A stretch of 64,000 nucleotides of DNA, taken from positions 62,001 to 126,000 of the forward strand of contig JAZRTY010000042.1 in the NCBI GenBank assembly GCA_045652245.1. Direction: 5' to 3'. The notes under the pieces are model-generated. The model was not told the origin of the DNA, searched no databases, and saw only the letters and a program-made list of their open reading frames with translations. Source of the DNA: SIG622 sp045652245. Its GTDB lineage: Bacteria; Bacillota; Clostridia; Oscillospirales; CAG-382. Shown here one piece after another: positions 45,512-52,445 of this stretch (its first letter is position 1; the number at the start of each line of letters is the position of its first letter). A program made the translations under genes and the position numbers.

Positions 45512-45571
45512 AAAAAAATAACCTGATACATTCCTCTTAGCTCTCTAAGCCTTAGAGATTTGTATCAGGTT
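45512..45571 (-). terminator. Terminator after the small wHTH-like gene
   Basis: AACCTGATACA / TGTATCAGGTT, an 11-bp stem with an inner hairpin, followed on the minus strand by ATTTTTTTA. It lies about 90 nt beyond the stop at 45662 and ends the DUF1413 unit. Confidence 0.75.
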
Positions 45572-45661
45572 TTCTTCATTGTAATTTATGATTTTACATT
45601 CTACGACTTAGTGTTATCGACAAGATTATACCCTGCTTTCGTAAAGATTTGTTGAGTTATC

Positions 45662-45871
45662 TCAATACAGAACACTATTAGGTGGATTATGTGTGACGGA
45701 AATAGCTTTTTGCTTGCACAGATAAGATATATTACCACAAATACGTTGCTTTGATGTTTTGAAACGATATGCAAGTAAATTTATCAACCATCGACTTCTG
45801 ATGCGTCGATTATGCTGACGTCCCCAATTTACATATCTCATAATTGCAGCTCTTATAGCTCTATTTCTCAT
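45662..45871 (-). CDS. Small basic protein, possible winged-helix
   Basis: 69 aa, strongly basic (RNRAIRAAIMRYVNWGRQHNRR). The stretch KTSKQRICGNISYLCKQKAI could be a helix-turn-helix with a wing after it. It starts 7 nt after the DUF1413 gene in the same direction, so the two are probably co-expressed, but no good ribosome site is visible. Function unknown; a DNA-binding role is a guess. Confidence 0.45.
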   Translation of the reverse strand: MRNRAIRAAIMRYVNWGRQHNRRIRSRWLINLLAYRFKTSKQRICGNISYLCKQKAISVTHNPPNSVLY

Positions 45872-45878
45872 AATATTT

Positions 45879-46265
45879 TTAATATAGACAACGATATTGT
45901 TTAATAGTTTTTCTTATCAATCCAGCAACTTCGAAACGATTTGAATCAGATTCTATAATATCCTTCAAACGCAAACTAAGAGTGATCTTTTGCGAACGAG
46001 AAAGTGAGGTCCAGTCTTGAGGTGAAAAAAGTGCGCTGACAATAAAAGTTTCTCCGGCTTTCATTTTTCTTAGTTTCTTTTTCATTTGTTCGGTTAAATC
46101 ATCTAAATCAATTTTATCCTTCTTAATATCCTGTTTATCCTTTAGACCAATTTGGAGAAGAACGCAGTACTTAAGAAAACTTGTTATATCCATTCCCCAT
46201 TCTCTACTTGTTTTCTTTATAGCTTCCAACTCTGTTTCAGAATAACTCGTATAAACTCTTTTCAT
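45879..46265 (-). CDS. DUF1413 domain protein
   Basis: 128 aa. The N-terminal part reads like a short ribbon-helix-helix or relaxosome-accessory segment (MKRVYTSYSETELEAIKKTS). The C-terminal part AGETFIVSALFSPQDWTSLSRSQKI matches the DUF1413 pattern. DUF1413 genes are frequent on integrative elements and plasmids of Firmicutes. A strong promoter with a palindrome (46293-46347) precedes it. Precise role unknown; control of mobility or of neighbouring genes is plausible. Confidence 0.65.
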   Translation of the reverse strand: MKRVYTSYSETELEAIKKTSREWGMDITSFLKYCVLLQIGLKDKQDIKKDKIDLDDLTEQMKKKLRKMKAGETFIVSALFSPQDWTSLSRSQKITLSLRLKDIIESDSNRFEVAGLIRKTIKQYRCLY

Positions 46266-46292
46266 AGATTTAATTCCTTTATTTTTATTAAA

Positions 46293-46347
46293 ACGCAGTA
46301 TTCACACACTGCAAAAGCATTATAGCATATCATTTTAAAAAAGTCAA
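46293..46347 (-). promoter_or_regulatory. Promoter and palindrome of the DUF1413 unit
   Basis: Minus strand TTGACT (46342-46347), 17 nt, TATAAT (46319-46324). Just beyond it lies the imperfect palindrome GCAGT-N8-ACTGC at about 46295-46312, near the expected transcription start, which suggests autoregulation. Confidence 0.7.
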
Positions 46348-46435
46348 TACTTTTTTAAATATTCTGAAATTTCATTATATTCAAGTTAAAACTTATTAAG
46401 GATTTTGTTATGTCCTTTATCATTCTTGCTCCTTA

Positions 46436-46621
46436 CTATCCGAGAAACGGGATTATAGCGCGCAGCCTCTCATAAGAAGCGTACACACCTTTACGTGTTT
46501 TTTCGTCAAAATACGAAATGTCCTCTTTGGTGGCATTAAATGCCACCAGCGCACTATCGAGAACCACCGCATCCCAATCTCTGAACTCATATACTTCTCC
46601 GTTATCTAAAATCAACTTCAT
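46436..46621 (-). CDS. Hypothetical protein (61 aa), island small-gene operon
   Basis: 61 aa from ATG 46621, with AAAGGAG at an ideal distance. The start MKLILDNGEVYEFRDWDAVV suggests a small beta/alpha fold; the rest (EKTRKGVYASYERLRAIIPF) is helical. No family recognised. It is the last of five small genes packed head to tail (47710 to 46436), each with its own strong ribosome site, a style typical of integrative-element cargo. Confidence 0.65.
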   Translation of the reverse strand: MKLILDNGEVYEFRDWDAVVLDSALVAFNATKEDISYFDEKTRKGVYASYERLRAIIPFLG

Positions 46622-46631
46622 GCTTACTCCT

Positions 46632-46843
46632 TTACCAACCAAACACAAACTGCTCATAGAGAAAATCAGCTTGCTGTTTGGTCAATGTACCGGCGTTTAA
46701 ACACGCTCGGATATCTCCATCAATCTCTGCAGCTTCGCCATCGAGAAGCTGCTTGCCGTTTTCTTTGCCTTAATAAAGGCTTCAATGTCTTTCCGCAATA
46801 TATCATCAATATGAAAATCAATCCCGTATGTTTTTAAGTCCAT
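46632..46843 (-). pseudogene. Small gene broken by a one-base frameshift
   Basis: The ATG at 46843 has AAGGAG at 7 nt. Translation runs MDLKTYGIDFHIDDILRKD to about codon 29 (GCA AAG AAA). Read one base back, it continues KENGKQLLDGEAAEIDGDIR and ends ADFLYEQFVFGW at the TAA at 46632, ten bases before the next start. The 212-nt span is one base short of a 70-aa gene, so a single base (probably an A in GCAAAGAAAAC) has been lost. It could also be an assembly error or, less likely, programmed -1 frameshifting. No family recognised. Confidence 0.65.
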
Positions 46844-46854
46844 GCGCTTACTCC

Positions 46855-47079
46855 TTAATACGCTTTATTGATATGCCGCAGCCAGAAGCTATTCTTCCCG
46901 GTGTACCGTTCCACTTGAAGCTCGTCCATATCAGACAGGACAATCGCAAATCCGTGTTTTTGGCATACTCCATCCAGCTCCTGCAGAAAGGCTTCCATCT
47001 CTGCCGGCATCTCCACAAACTCTTCCAATTTGTTGTCCCAACATTTTCTCTTCATACTCCTGTTCCTTTTCATGTTCAT
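46855..47079 (-). CDS. Hypothetical protein (up to 74 aa), island small-gene operon
   Basis: Up to 74 aa; ATG codons at 47079, 47073 and 47055 are possible starts and none has an ideal ribosome site. The core KCWDNKLEEFVEMPAEMEAF and the C-terminal YTGKNSFWLRHINKAY show no recognised domain. It sits between the frameshifted gene and the 87-aa gene with gaps of only about ten to fifty bases. Confidence 0.5.
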   Translation of the reverse strand: MNMKRNRSMKRKCWDNKLEEFVEMPAEMEAFLQELDGVCQKHGFAIVLSDMDELQVERYTGKNSFWLRHINKAY

Positions 47080-47103
47080 TTATTACAACTATTCTTCCGG
47101 AGC

Positions 47104-47367
47104 TTATTCCGAGAGACGAAAGAGACCATGCTTTGCAAGTGAATCAAACTCATAATAGTACACAAAGTTATATACATGTAATTTTTTCGCCAGAGCCTTT
47201 GTCAATACCTCTAAATCATCAGGTTCGAGTCTATCTATTCCAAAGCCCAGGTCTGAATACCTGATTTCGGTTTTATCACAAAGTATATGGTCTTCGAAAA
47301 ACTTACTTTTTTTCGGCTGTAGAGTTAGAATTTTCTCGGCTAATTTAACTATAACTTCCCATCTCAT
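47104..47367 (-). CDS. Hypothetical protein (87 aa), island small-gene operon
   Basis: 87 aa from ATG 47367 with GGAAGGAG 7 nt upstream, 4 nt after the preceding stop. Start MRWEVIVKLAEKILTLQPKK; then LEPDDLEVLTKALAKKLHVYN. Mixed alpha/beta, cytoplasmic, no family recognised. Confidence 0.65.
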   Translation of the reverse strand: MRWEVIVKLAEKILTLQPKKSKFFEDHILCDKTEIRYSDLGFGIDRLEPDDLEVLTKALAKKLHVYNFVYYYEFDSLAKHGLFRLSE

Positions 47368-47371
47368 GCTC

Positions 47372-47710
47372 TCACTCCTTCCCAAACGCTCCAAACTTTT
47401 TCTCCGTGAAAAACGCTACGAGATCATTGACCACAAAATCGTTCTCGTTCTCGCCTGAATCACTATTCATCCAAAGAAACTCGGTAACATATGGTGCAAA
47501 CCAATCTTGCTTGACCAGACCCAAAATGGTGTCCCACATCTGCGCATAATGGTCCTCATTGCCCGGCACGTTCACAAATTCGCCTTCTGTCACCTTTTGC
47601 AAACCGTATCGAGCGAATTTCTGCTCAGCTGAGTACACCACATCAGCTACCGGGTATTTACCTTCACGCTCAAGCTTTCGCAAATCCAGTGTATATTTAA
47701 CTTTTAACAT
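47372..47710 (-). CDS. Hypothetical protein (112 aa), first gene of the small-gene operon
   Basis: 112 aa from ATG 47710 with AAGGAGGGG upstream. Acidic, cytoplasmic, with FAPYVTEFLWMNSDSGENEND and no recognised domain. It heads five tightly packed small genes and is preceded by a long leader (promoter 48114-48142, short reading frames, terminator-like hairpin), so expression of the whole operon is probably controlled within the leader. Confidence 0.65.
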   Translation of the reverse strand: MLKVKYTLDLRKLEREGKYPVADVVYSAEQKFARYGLQKVTEGEFVNVPGNEDHYAQMWDTILGLVKQDWFAPYVTEFLWMNSDSGENENDFVVNDLVAFFTEKKFGAFGKE

Positions 47711-47766
47711 TTTACCCCTCCTTAATTACTATTACCTGTCGATCCAGAAACAAAAATGCTATTCTA

Positions 47767-47796
47767 TCAATTAGTGAATTCTTCAAAACCAAACAT
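47767..47796 (-). CDS. Possible 9-residue leader peptide
   Basis: ATG 47796 follows GGTGAGGAATATT and encodes MFGFEEFTN before TGA. It sits between the leader hairpin (47837-47877) and the first structural gene, a place where a translated leader could govern readthrough or RNA structure. Only position and ribosome site support it. Confidence 0.35.
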   Translation of the reverse strand: MFGFEEFTN

Positions 47797-47836
47797 AATA
47801 TTCCTCACCTTCAGTAAAAATTCCAATAATAAAAAT

Positions 47837-47877
47837 AGGCGCACCTATCCTTCTATAAAAGAAGGGTTGGTACGCCT
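47837..47877 (-). terminator. Terminator-like hairpin in the small-gene operon leader
   Basis: On the minus strand, AGGCGTACCAACCCTTCTTT pairs with AGAAGGATAGGTGCGCCT and is followed by ATTTTTATTATT. It lies about 240 nt after the promoter and 127 nt before the first gene, so it looks like an attenuator. Confidence 0.65.
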
Positions 47878-47904
47878 TAGCGTCATAAAAGCTGGATAAA
47901 CTAT

Positions 47905-48000
47905 TTAACCAAATCCTCTGATTGTTATATTTCCTCTAAAGCCTGTATCGTCTACATAATAAAACAACAAAGAAATACTAATCCGCACAATCAACAGCAT
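47905..48000 (-). CDS. Possible 31-residue leader peptide
   Basis: ATG 48000 to TAA 47905 encodes MLLIVRISISLLFYYVDDTG and eleven more residues. It ends 28 nt before the attenuator-like hairpin. A further six-codon frame (48005-48025, MKRCRL) precedes it with GGGG upstream. Whether either is translated is unknown. Confidence 0.3.
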   Translation of the reverse strand: MLLIVRISISLLFYYVDDTGFRGNITIRGFG

Positions 48001-48085
48001 CCACTTATAACCTACAACGTTTCATATCCCCGGCATTCGTCAATGCTATTTTTCTCGGTATTAGAAACTCGGTATTTAATATCAC

Positions 48086-48142
48086 TATACCGCACATGGT
48101 ATGATGTGAGATTATTATAGCATATTGTAACAGTTATGTCAA
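48086..48142 (-). promoter_or_regulatory. Promoter and operator-like palindrome of the small-gene operon
   Basis: Minus strand TTGACA (48137-48142), 17 nt, TATAAT (48114-48119). Downstream at 48086-48103 is the palindrome TATACC-GCACAT-GGTATG, one of four related 18-bp sites in the island. Confidence 0.75.
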
Positions 48143-48157
48143 TATTTTTCTGATGTA

Positions 48158-48982
48158 CTATTTCAAATGAGCTTTTATAATCTCATATGCTTGATTGATT
48201 TTTTGAGCATACTTTGTATCATTATCGTTGCCGATATCAGGATGAAATGTTTTAATAAGTCTGTTTCTTAATGCTTTTAAATCGTTCAGCGAAACATCTT
48301 TAATATCATCAATCATAAACAAAGACAGTGCTTGCTTTAATTCGCTTTGTACCGAGGTATCAACATCATCATAACCCTCATACGTATTACTCTTTTCTTC
48401 GTATTCGTTCAAGGCTGATTCCCACGCATGATTGAAGTAATATATGAAATCGTCCATATCTTTAGGGTTTTCGTAGGATATTTTATTGCCAAAAAATGAT
48501 GTTTTGGCTTTAGCTTTTGCACTACTGTCTAAAACATCCTGATAATAAAATTTAGGATATCCTACACCAATAGCAAAAATGATTTTTCCTGTAACTTTTT
48601 GACCTAAAACTCCGTCTTTGTAGTTCTCTGCTTTAAAATCCAAATCAAAAGAAGTTACGAAAGAGAAATCATAAAACACAGTATTATCATCTATGCCATA
48701 TCCAATATAAAAAAGCTTATGTTCTGCATCAATATGTATTTTATAATAACTATTTGTTTCGTGAAATAGCTTTCTATACTCTTTGTTTGTAAACTCAAGG
48801 TATCTCTTAAAATCATGATAATCTTCAAGAGTATATTTGTCAGTAAAACTGGAACGCATATGTTGAGGCACAATAGAGGTACACTCGGAGCACAAATAAT
48901 TTCCATCACATAACTTTGTTCTGAAAAGAAGCTTTGTTTTCATTTTGCATTCAGTACAATATATATCTTTAAAAAGTCCCAT
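48158..48982 (-). CDS. Zinc-ribbon protein with C-terminal J domain
   Basis: 274 aa from ATG 48982, with TAGGAG upstream. The N-terminus has two CxxC pairs (CTECKMKTKLLF and YLCSECTS) like the zinc ribbon seen in DUF4428-type proteins. The C-terminal 60 residues form a J domain with the HPD motif (IKTFHPDIGNDND, then INQAYEIIKAH), which would stimulate an Hsp70 ATPase. The middle part is unrecognised. It lies 20 nt after the LRR gene, in the same operon. Possible role: recruiting host DnaK to a client; the client is unknown. Confidence 0.75.
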   Translation of the reverse strand: MGLFKDIYCTECKMKTKLLFRTKLCDGNYLCSECTSIVPQHMRSSFTDKYTLEDYHDFKRYLEFTNKEYRKLFHETNSYYKIHIDAEHKLFYIGYGIDDNTVFYDFSFVTSFDLDFKAENYKDGVLGQKVTGKIIFAIGVGYPKFYYQDVLDSSAKAKAKTSFFGNKISYENPKDMDDFIYYFNHAWESALNEYEEKSNTYEGYDDVDTSVQSELKQALSLFMIDDIKDVSLNDLKALRNRLIKTFHPDIGNDNDTKYAQKINQAYEIIKAHLK

Positions 48983-49002
48983 GGCATGTCTCCTAAATAA
49001 TT

Positions 49003-49677
49003 CTATGATTCTAAATCTATAATTTCGCACGCAATATCGTTCTCTACTGCATAGGTTAAAGCTGCAGAGCTTTTATATACTTTTGCTGTAAATCCCGGAG
49101 TTGGCAAATGTCCAGGATATTTGCCATACCCTATTCCAAATGCACAGCTGCCTAAATTGGTAACATTTTTGGGAATTGTTAAGCTTTTAAGAGAAGTACA
49201 TACATAAAAAGCTTCGTCTCTTATTTCTACAACCGTGTTAGGGATATTTATCTCACATAGATTTGTACAGCGATTAAACGCTCCATAATTGATTACCAGT
49301 ATTCCTTCTGGTAATTGTACAGTTTCTATTTGTTCATTTCGAGAAAATCCACCTATTACTTTAACAGGAATATCATCTATTTTTTCCGGTATAATAACAT
49401 TTTTTGAAGTTCCAATGTACTCATAGATTTCCACATAAGTTTCATATGCTTTATATTCAAAATTTTCTGTTTTTTCAATGTATTGTAGAACCTCTTGATC
49501 AATCCTTGTTTTGATTTCTTGCTTGATTTCGGGTTCAGTTACGTCTGATACAACCACTTTTTCTGAATTAAGATTTTCTTCATTGTCTGCCTCTTTTTTT
49601 GTATTACACCATACACATAGTAACAATATAGATACCAGCAGTATAATTGGGATTAAAAATTTTTGTGTTTTCTTCAC
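49003..49677 (-). CDS. BspA-type leucine-rich-repeat protein
   Basis: 224 aa starting with GTG at 49677 behind AAGGAGG. An N-terminal membrane segment (KFLIPIILLVSILLLCVWC) acts as signal or anchor; the lipobox is not canonical. Residues 90-190 are LRR_5 repeats of the BspA type (IGGFSRNEQIETVQLPEGI; YGAFNRCTNLCEINIPNTV; EAFYVCTSLKSLTIPKNV). Such proteins are often surface-exposed and bind other proteins. It is first in an operon with the J-domain gene and has its own strong promoter and structured leader. Confidence 0.8.
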   Translation of the reverse strand: MKKTQKFLIPIILLVSILLLCVWCNTKKEADNEENLNSEKVVVSDVTEPEIKQEIKTRIDQEVLQYIEKTENFEYKAYETYVEIYEYIGTSKNVIIPEKIDDIPVKVIGGFSRNEQIETVQLPEGILVINYGAFNRCTNLCEINIPNTVVEIRDEAFYVCTSLKSLTIPKNVTNLGSCAFGIGYGKYPGHLPTPGFTAKVYKSSAALTYAVENDIACEIIDLES

Positions 49678-49702
49678 AAAAACACCTCCTTAAAATAAAA
49701 AA

Positions 49703-49722
49703 TGCGCAGCCGAGGCTACGCA
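49703..49722 (-). terminator. Terminator-like hairpin just before the LRR gene start
   Basis: Minus strand TGCGTAGCC / GGCTGCGCA followed by TTTTTTATTTT, ending a few bases before the AAGGAGG of the LRR gene. Placed after the promoter at 49856-49884, it would act as an attenuator. Confidence 0.7.
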
Positions 49723-49741
49723 CAAAAAACACATACCTTCG

Positions 49742-49852
49742 ATTGCTGCGACACAAACCGTTCTCATACATAAGTATGCGAAAATGAGTATGTATTTTTA
49801 CATAATTAAAAATACACACTTATGCAGAGAATTATTCGGTTTATGTCGCAAT
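49742..49852 (-). ncRNA. Structured leader of the LRR-J-domain operon
   Basis: ATTGCTGCGACACAAACCG (49742-49760) is complementary to CGGTTTATGTCGCAAT (49837-49852) apart from small bulges. Inside lie further arms around TAAGTATGC and GAGTATGTATTTTTA with their complements. The promoter lies just upstream and a terminator just downstream. It is a cis-acting leader or small RNA; no known riboswitch class is recognised. Confidence 0.5.
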
Positions 49853-49855
49853 TTC

Positions 49856-49884
49856 ATTATACCACACACGGTATAATTTGTCAA
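49856..49884 (-). promoter_or_regulatory. LRR-J-domain operon promoter with operator palindrome
   Basis: TTGACA (49879-49884), 17 nt, TATAAT (49856-49861) on the minus strand. The 18-bp palindrome TATACC-ACACAC-GGTATA (49858-49875) fills the spacer and overlaps the -10 box. Confidence 0.82.
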
Positions 49885-49996
49885 GGGTTGAAAATGTTCA
49901 CTATACACTTCTTAACATAAAATCGCAAGAACAGTTTTTAATATTATAGACTCTTCGTTAATTTTCAGTTTTTAAGGATTAACTTTAACAAAAAAA

Positions 49997-50032
49997 TACA
50001 CACCACCAAAAGTATAATCTTCTGGGGTGTGC
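49997..50032 (-). terminator. Terminator of the unknown three-gene operon
   Basis: Minus strand CACACC / GGTGTG with inner CAGAAG/CTTTTG pairing, followed by TATTTTTTTG. It lies about 120 nt past the stop at 50154. Nothing else is seen in 50033-50153. Confidence 0.75.
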
Positions 50033-50153
50033 ACAGATTTACGTTTCTTTATTTTAATATTTAATTATGAACACACAAGTGTCAATATAGATACCATAGT
50101 AGAAAAAAGGAAAGATAGCACAGTTATTATAGCCATTCCCTTGGTTCCAATTA

Positions 50154-50741
50154 TTATTTTGTTGACATTTTTTTGTTATCACAATAAAGTTGTTTCAATT
50201 TAATATATTTTTTGCAGGCATCAAGATACAATTTTATTACATTGTTATTACTAGTTGAATCGGACCCTGTCTTTTCAGACTGCTGAGCAGCTATGTATGC
50301 TTGTTTTGCTGATATATACAATTCAGAATAATCTTTTAAATAAGATACATTAATGGTATTGAAATTGTAACGATACTGCTCTACCATTTTACTATATAAA
50401 AATTCATTATATGTGTCACATAATATCTTAAAAGCGTCTAATGTCAGACGACGAAAATGTCCATATGCCTTTTCAAGTTCCCTTTTATCTATCTTTGTTT
50501 CAGTATTCTGCTCTGTCAAATGTCCAAATATCGCTCTAATCTCATTTGTTAAAGGACGCATTACCTTACTAACCTTAATTCTTAAGTACTGCAGTACTAT
50601 ATCTGTATTTTCAGAGTAGTAATTATATAATTCTTTTTCCGATTCGGGCTTTTTATTTATAATGTCAGCGTCAAATTCCTCAAGTATTATTACCTCGAGT
50701 TGAGATTCAGTAAGCATATGTTCTCCTGCTTTTTTTGTCAT
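50154..50741 (-). CDS. Unknown helical protein, third gene of the three-gene operon
   Basis: 195 aa, almost entirely predicted alpha-helix, charged, cytoplasmic. Start at 50741 (GAGG at 7 nt) or at 50717 (AGGAG at 5 nt). Stretches such as LYNYYSENTDIVLQYLRIKV and SELYISAKQAYIAAQQSEK show no recognised motif; no HEPN RxxxxH, no nuclease or ATPase signature. It follows the 60-aa gene by about 16 nt. Function unknown; by location it may be part of a defence or element-maintenance operon. Confidence 0.7.
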   Translation of the reverse strand: MTKKAGEHMLTESQLEVIILEEFDADIINKKPESEKELYNYYSENTDIVLQYLRIKVSKVMRPLTNEIRAIFGHLTEQNTETKIDKRELEKAYGHFRRLTLDAFKILCDTYNEFLYSKMVEQYRYNFNTINVSYLKDYSELYISAKQAYIAAQQSEKTGSDSTSNNNVIKLYLDACKKYIKLKQLYCDNKKMSTK

Positions 50742-50756
50742 AACGAATCCTCAAAA

Positions 50757-50939
50757 CTAAAGTTTAATAGTCTTTTTCTTTCGTGCATTATGACCATATA
50801 TAGTTCCTCTAGGAATTACAATCAGTTCATGCTCATCTTTTTCAGAATAAACTGGAACTGGAATTATACGTTTTTCTAACATAACTTTAGATAATTCACG
50901 TGTTGTTACTACCGAAGTAGAAGTTTTTTTCCTTAACAT
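50757..50939 (-). CDS. Unknown small protein (60 aa), second gene of the three-gene operon
   Basis: 60 aa from ATG 50939; a TTG at 50951 is an alternative. MLRKKTSTSVVTTRELSKVM at the start, then a short beta-rich middle (IIPVPVYSEKDEHELIVIPR) and a basic tail (NARKKKTIKL). No family recognised. AAAGG lies about 12 nt upstream, at the end of the 254-aa gene. Size and position would suit an antitoxin or adaptor, which is only a suggestion. Confidence 0.55.
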   Translation of the reverse strand: MLRKKTSTSVVTTRELSKVMLEKRIIPVPVYSEKDEHELIVIPRGTIYGHNARKKKTIKL

Positions 50940-50963
50940 AATAAAGCCCAACCTTTATGAAAT

Positions 50964-51728
50964 TCATTTGACAAAGAACTCAATTAAATTCTTTACCCCT
51001 ACAACTGAAAAGAAAATTGTCAATGTTATAGATATAATCTGAAACAACTTTTCTGAAATAGTATTTGCATATTTGCTATCAATAATACTAGAATAATTAT
51101 TCTCGCAATATTCAACCAAAGTCTCCGCCATCTTCAATGCTTTTTCTAACGCCTTTTGTTCTTTTTTTGAATCTGAATCAATAACATACGAATAATCAAT
51201 GCTATTAACTTCTTTTTTATACCGTTTTTTATATAATTTAGAACCTGATTTTAATTTCTTTTTTATATATCTCAAACGGATTGTTAATTTTTTTTTGAAT
51301 TTTGGACACACACCGCTATAATTAAATTTGGTCAGAACTTTACTATAATCACTAATAACTTTAATATAGAGTTTTATTAGGCGAATCGAAAGTTGACTAC
51401 TAAAATTCATAGCATACTTTTTTAAATCACTATATAACATTAGTGCGTCGCTTTTGGGGACTGATTCAATTGAAGACATACACCGAAAAATCGCTTCAAT
51501 TCCTGAATAAACATCAATAGAAAAACGATGTTCATACACTTCAATTTTATTTACCAAAGGAGCAATATTTTGCTTATATATTGAATATATTTCATTCTTT
51601 TTTTCTGCAATCTCTGGATCTATAACATCATTTTCAAAATGGTACTCTATATACTTCAATAAATGTTCAAGTTGATCTTCAGATAAGTCATCAAGCTTTT
51701 TGTTTAAATTTTCTCTTGAATTTTTCAT
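50964..51728 (-). CDS. Unknown helical protein with C-terminal membrane anchor, first gene of the three-gene operon
   Basis: 254 aa from ATG 51728 with GAGAGG upstream. Long charged helices (MKNSRENLNKKLDDLSEDQL; very basic KKKLTIRLRYIKKKLKSGSK near residue 145) end in a single hydrophobic segment at about 232-250 (IISITLTIFFSVVGVKNLI), so it is probably tail-anchored with a cytoplasmic body. No known domain is recognised. It is preceded, about 290 nt upstream, by a promoter-leader nearly identical to that of the toxin operon (53735-53905), which suggests joint control. A membrane effector is plausible but unproven. Confidence 0.7.
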   Translation of the reverse strand: MKNSRENLNKKLDDLSEDQLEHLLKYIEYHFENDVIDPEIAEKKNEIYSIYKQNIAPLVNKIEVYEHRFSIDVYSGIEAIFRCMSSIESVPKSDALMLYSDLKKYAMNFSSQLSIRLIKLYIKVISDYSKVLTKFNYSGVCPKFKKKLTIRLRYIKKKLKSGSKLYKKRYKKEVNSIDYSYVIDSDSKKEQKALEKALKMAETLVEYCENNYSSIIDSKYANTISEKLFQIISITLTIFFSVVGVKNLIEFFVK

Positions 51729-52014
51729 CGATTCCTCTCGCTAATTTAGAATGTATTAGATTAAATATATAATTAACTCGCTCTTTTATTTTACAGCATT
51801 TTTCGAAAAATCATCATTAAAACATGAATAAATATAATTTAAAATGCAACATCATAAACATATTTACTTGTAAACATTTAAAAATCAAGAATCTCGAAGT
51901 ACAAATATTATAAATATCTCAAAATATTAAATACACTAACATAATATGTTTAGTGTGTTTAAATGATAATTGCAATTTCGTTTTGGCATTAAAGTAACAT
52001 AAAATAAACAAATA
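51729..52014. other. AT-rich leader segment before the three-gene operon
   Basis: No gene seen. It contains an inverted repeat near 51930-51960 (ACACTAACA / TGTTTAGTGT) and little else. Confidence 0.5.
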
Positions 52015-52020
52015 AAAACA

Positions 52021-52190
52021 ACCCATATCCAAAGATATAGGTAAGAGTTGCCTCGATAGGATTTATTGTCACCTATTGTCTTTGGCATAACTTATCTCTA
52101 TATATTATATCATAAATGTATTGTTTTGTCAATGTAAATAATTTACAAACATTCAAAGAAATAATTGTATAAGTTGTAAACAAATAAACA
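52021..52190 (-). promoter_or_regulatory. Duplicated promoter plus attenuator-like leader, copy A
   Basis: Minus strand TTGACA (52127-52132), 17 nt, TATAAT (52104-52109). The transcript then carries GCC...ATAGG / CCTAT...GGC (52050-52086) and a terminator-like stem ACCTATATC-TTTG-GATATGGGT (52021-52042) with TTGTTTTTATTT after it. The 5' arm CCAAAGACAATAGGT can also pair with ACCTATATCTTTGG, which would break the terminator. The block, including about 55 bp upstream of the -35 box, is repeated at 53735-53905. It precedes the three-gene operon. Confidence 0.75.
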
Positions 52191-52288
52191 AGTCAAAAAA
52201 CATGTTATAGAAAGAATGCTGTAAAAAATACACATAATGTATTACATATTTATATTTAACTATACAAACAAATATAAATATAATAAAT

Positions 52289-52318
52289 AGAGCTCGTTGT
52301 TTAAAAGCAACGGGCTCT
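52289..52318 (-). terminator. Terminator of the toxin-antitoxin-chaperone operon
   Basis: AGAGCCCGTTG / CAACGAGCTCT with a loop of TTTTAAA-type sequence and a moderately T-rich tail on the minus strand, about 130 nt past the SecB-like stop. The remainder of 52191-52445 is AT-rich without a gene. Confidence 0.75.
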
Positions 52319-52445
52319 TCTCTTATTGTGGTACAATATCGCGTAACTTAATAACATCAAAAAATATTCTTATGAACTTTTTGTGTACTTGTATTTTTCG
52401 CATGTAAATTTAAGAAGTTCTTTTTTATTACACTCCCTGTTTAAA

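Noticed and set aside
50154..51728. The three-gene operon as an AbiF/Abi_2-type system
   Set aside because: No RxxxxH HEPN motif or Abi_2 pattern could be seen in any of the proteins.
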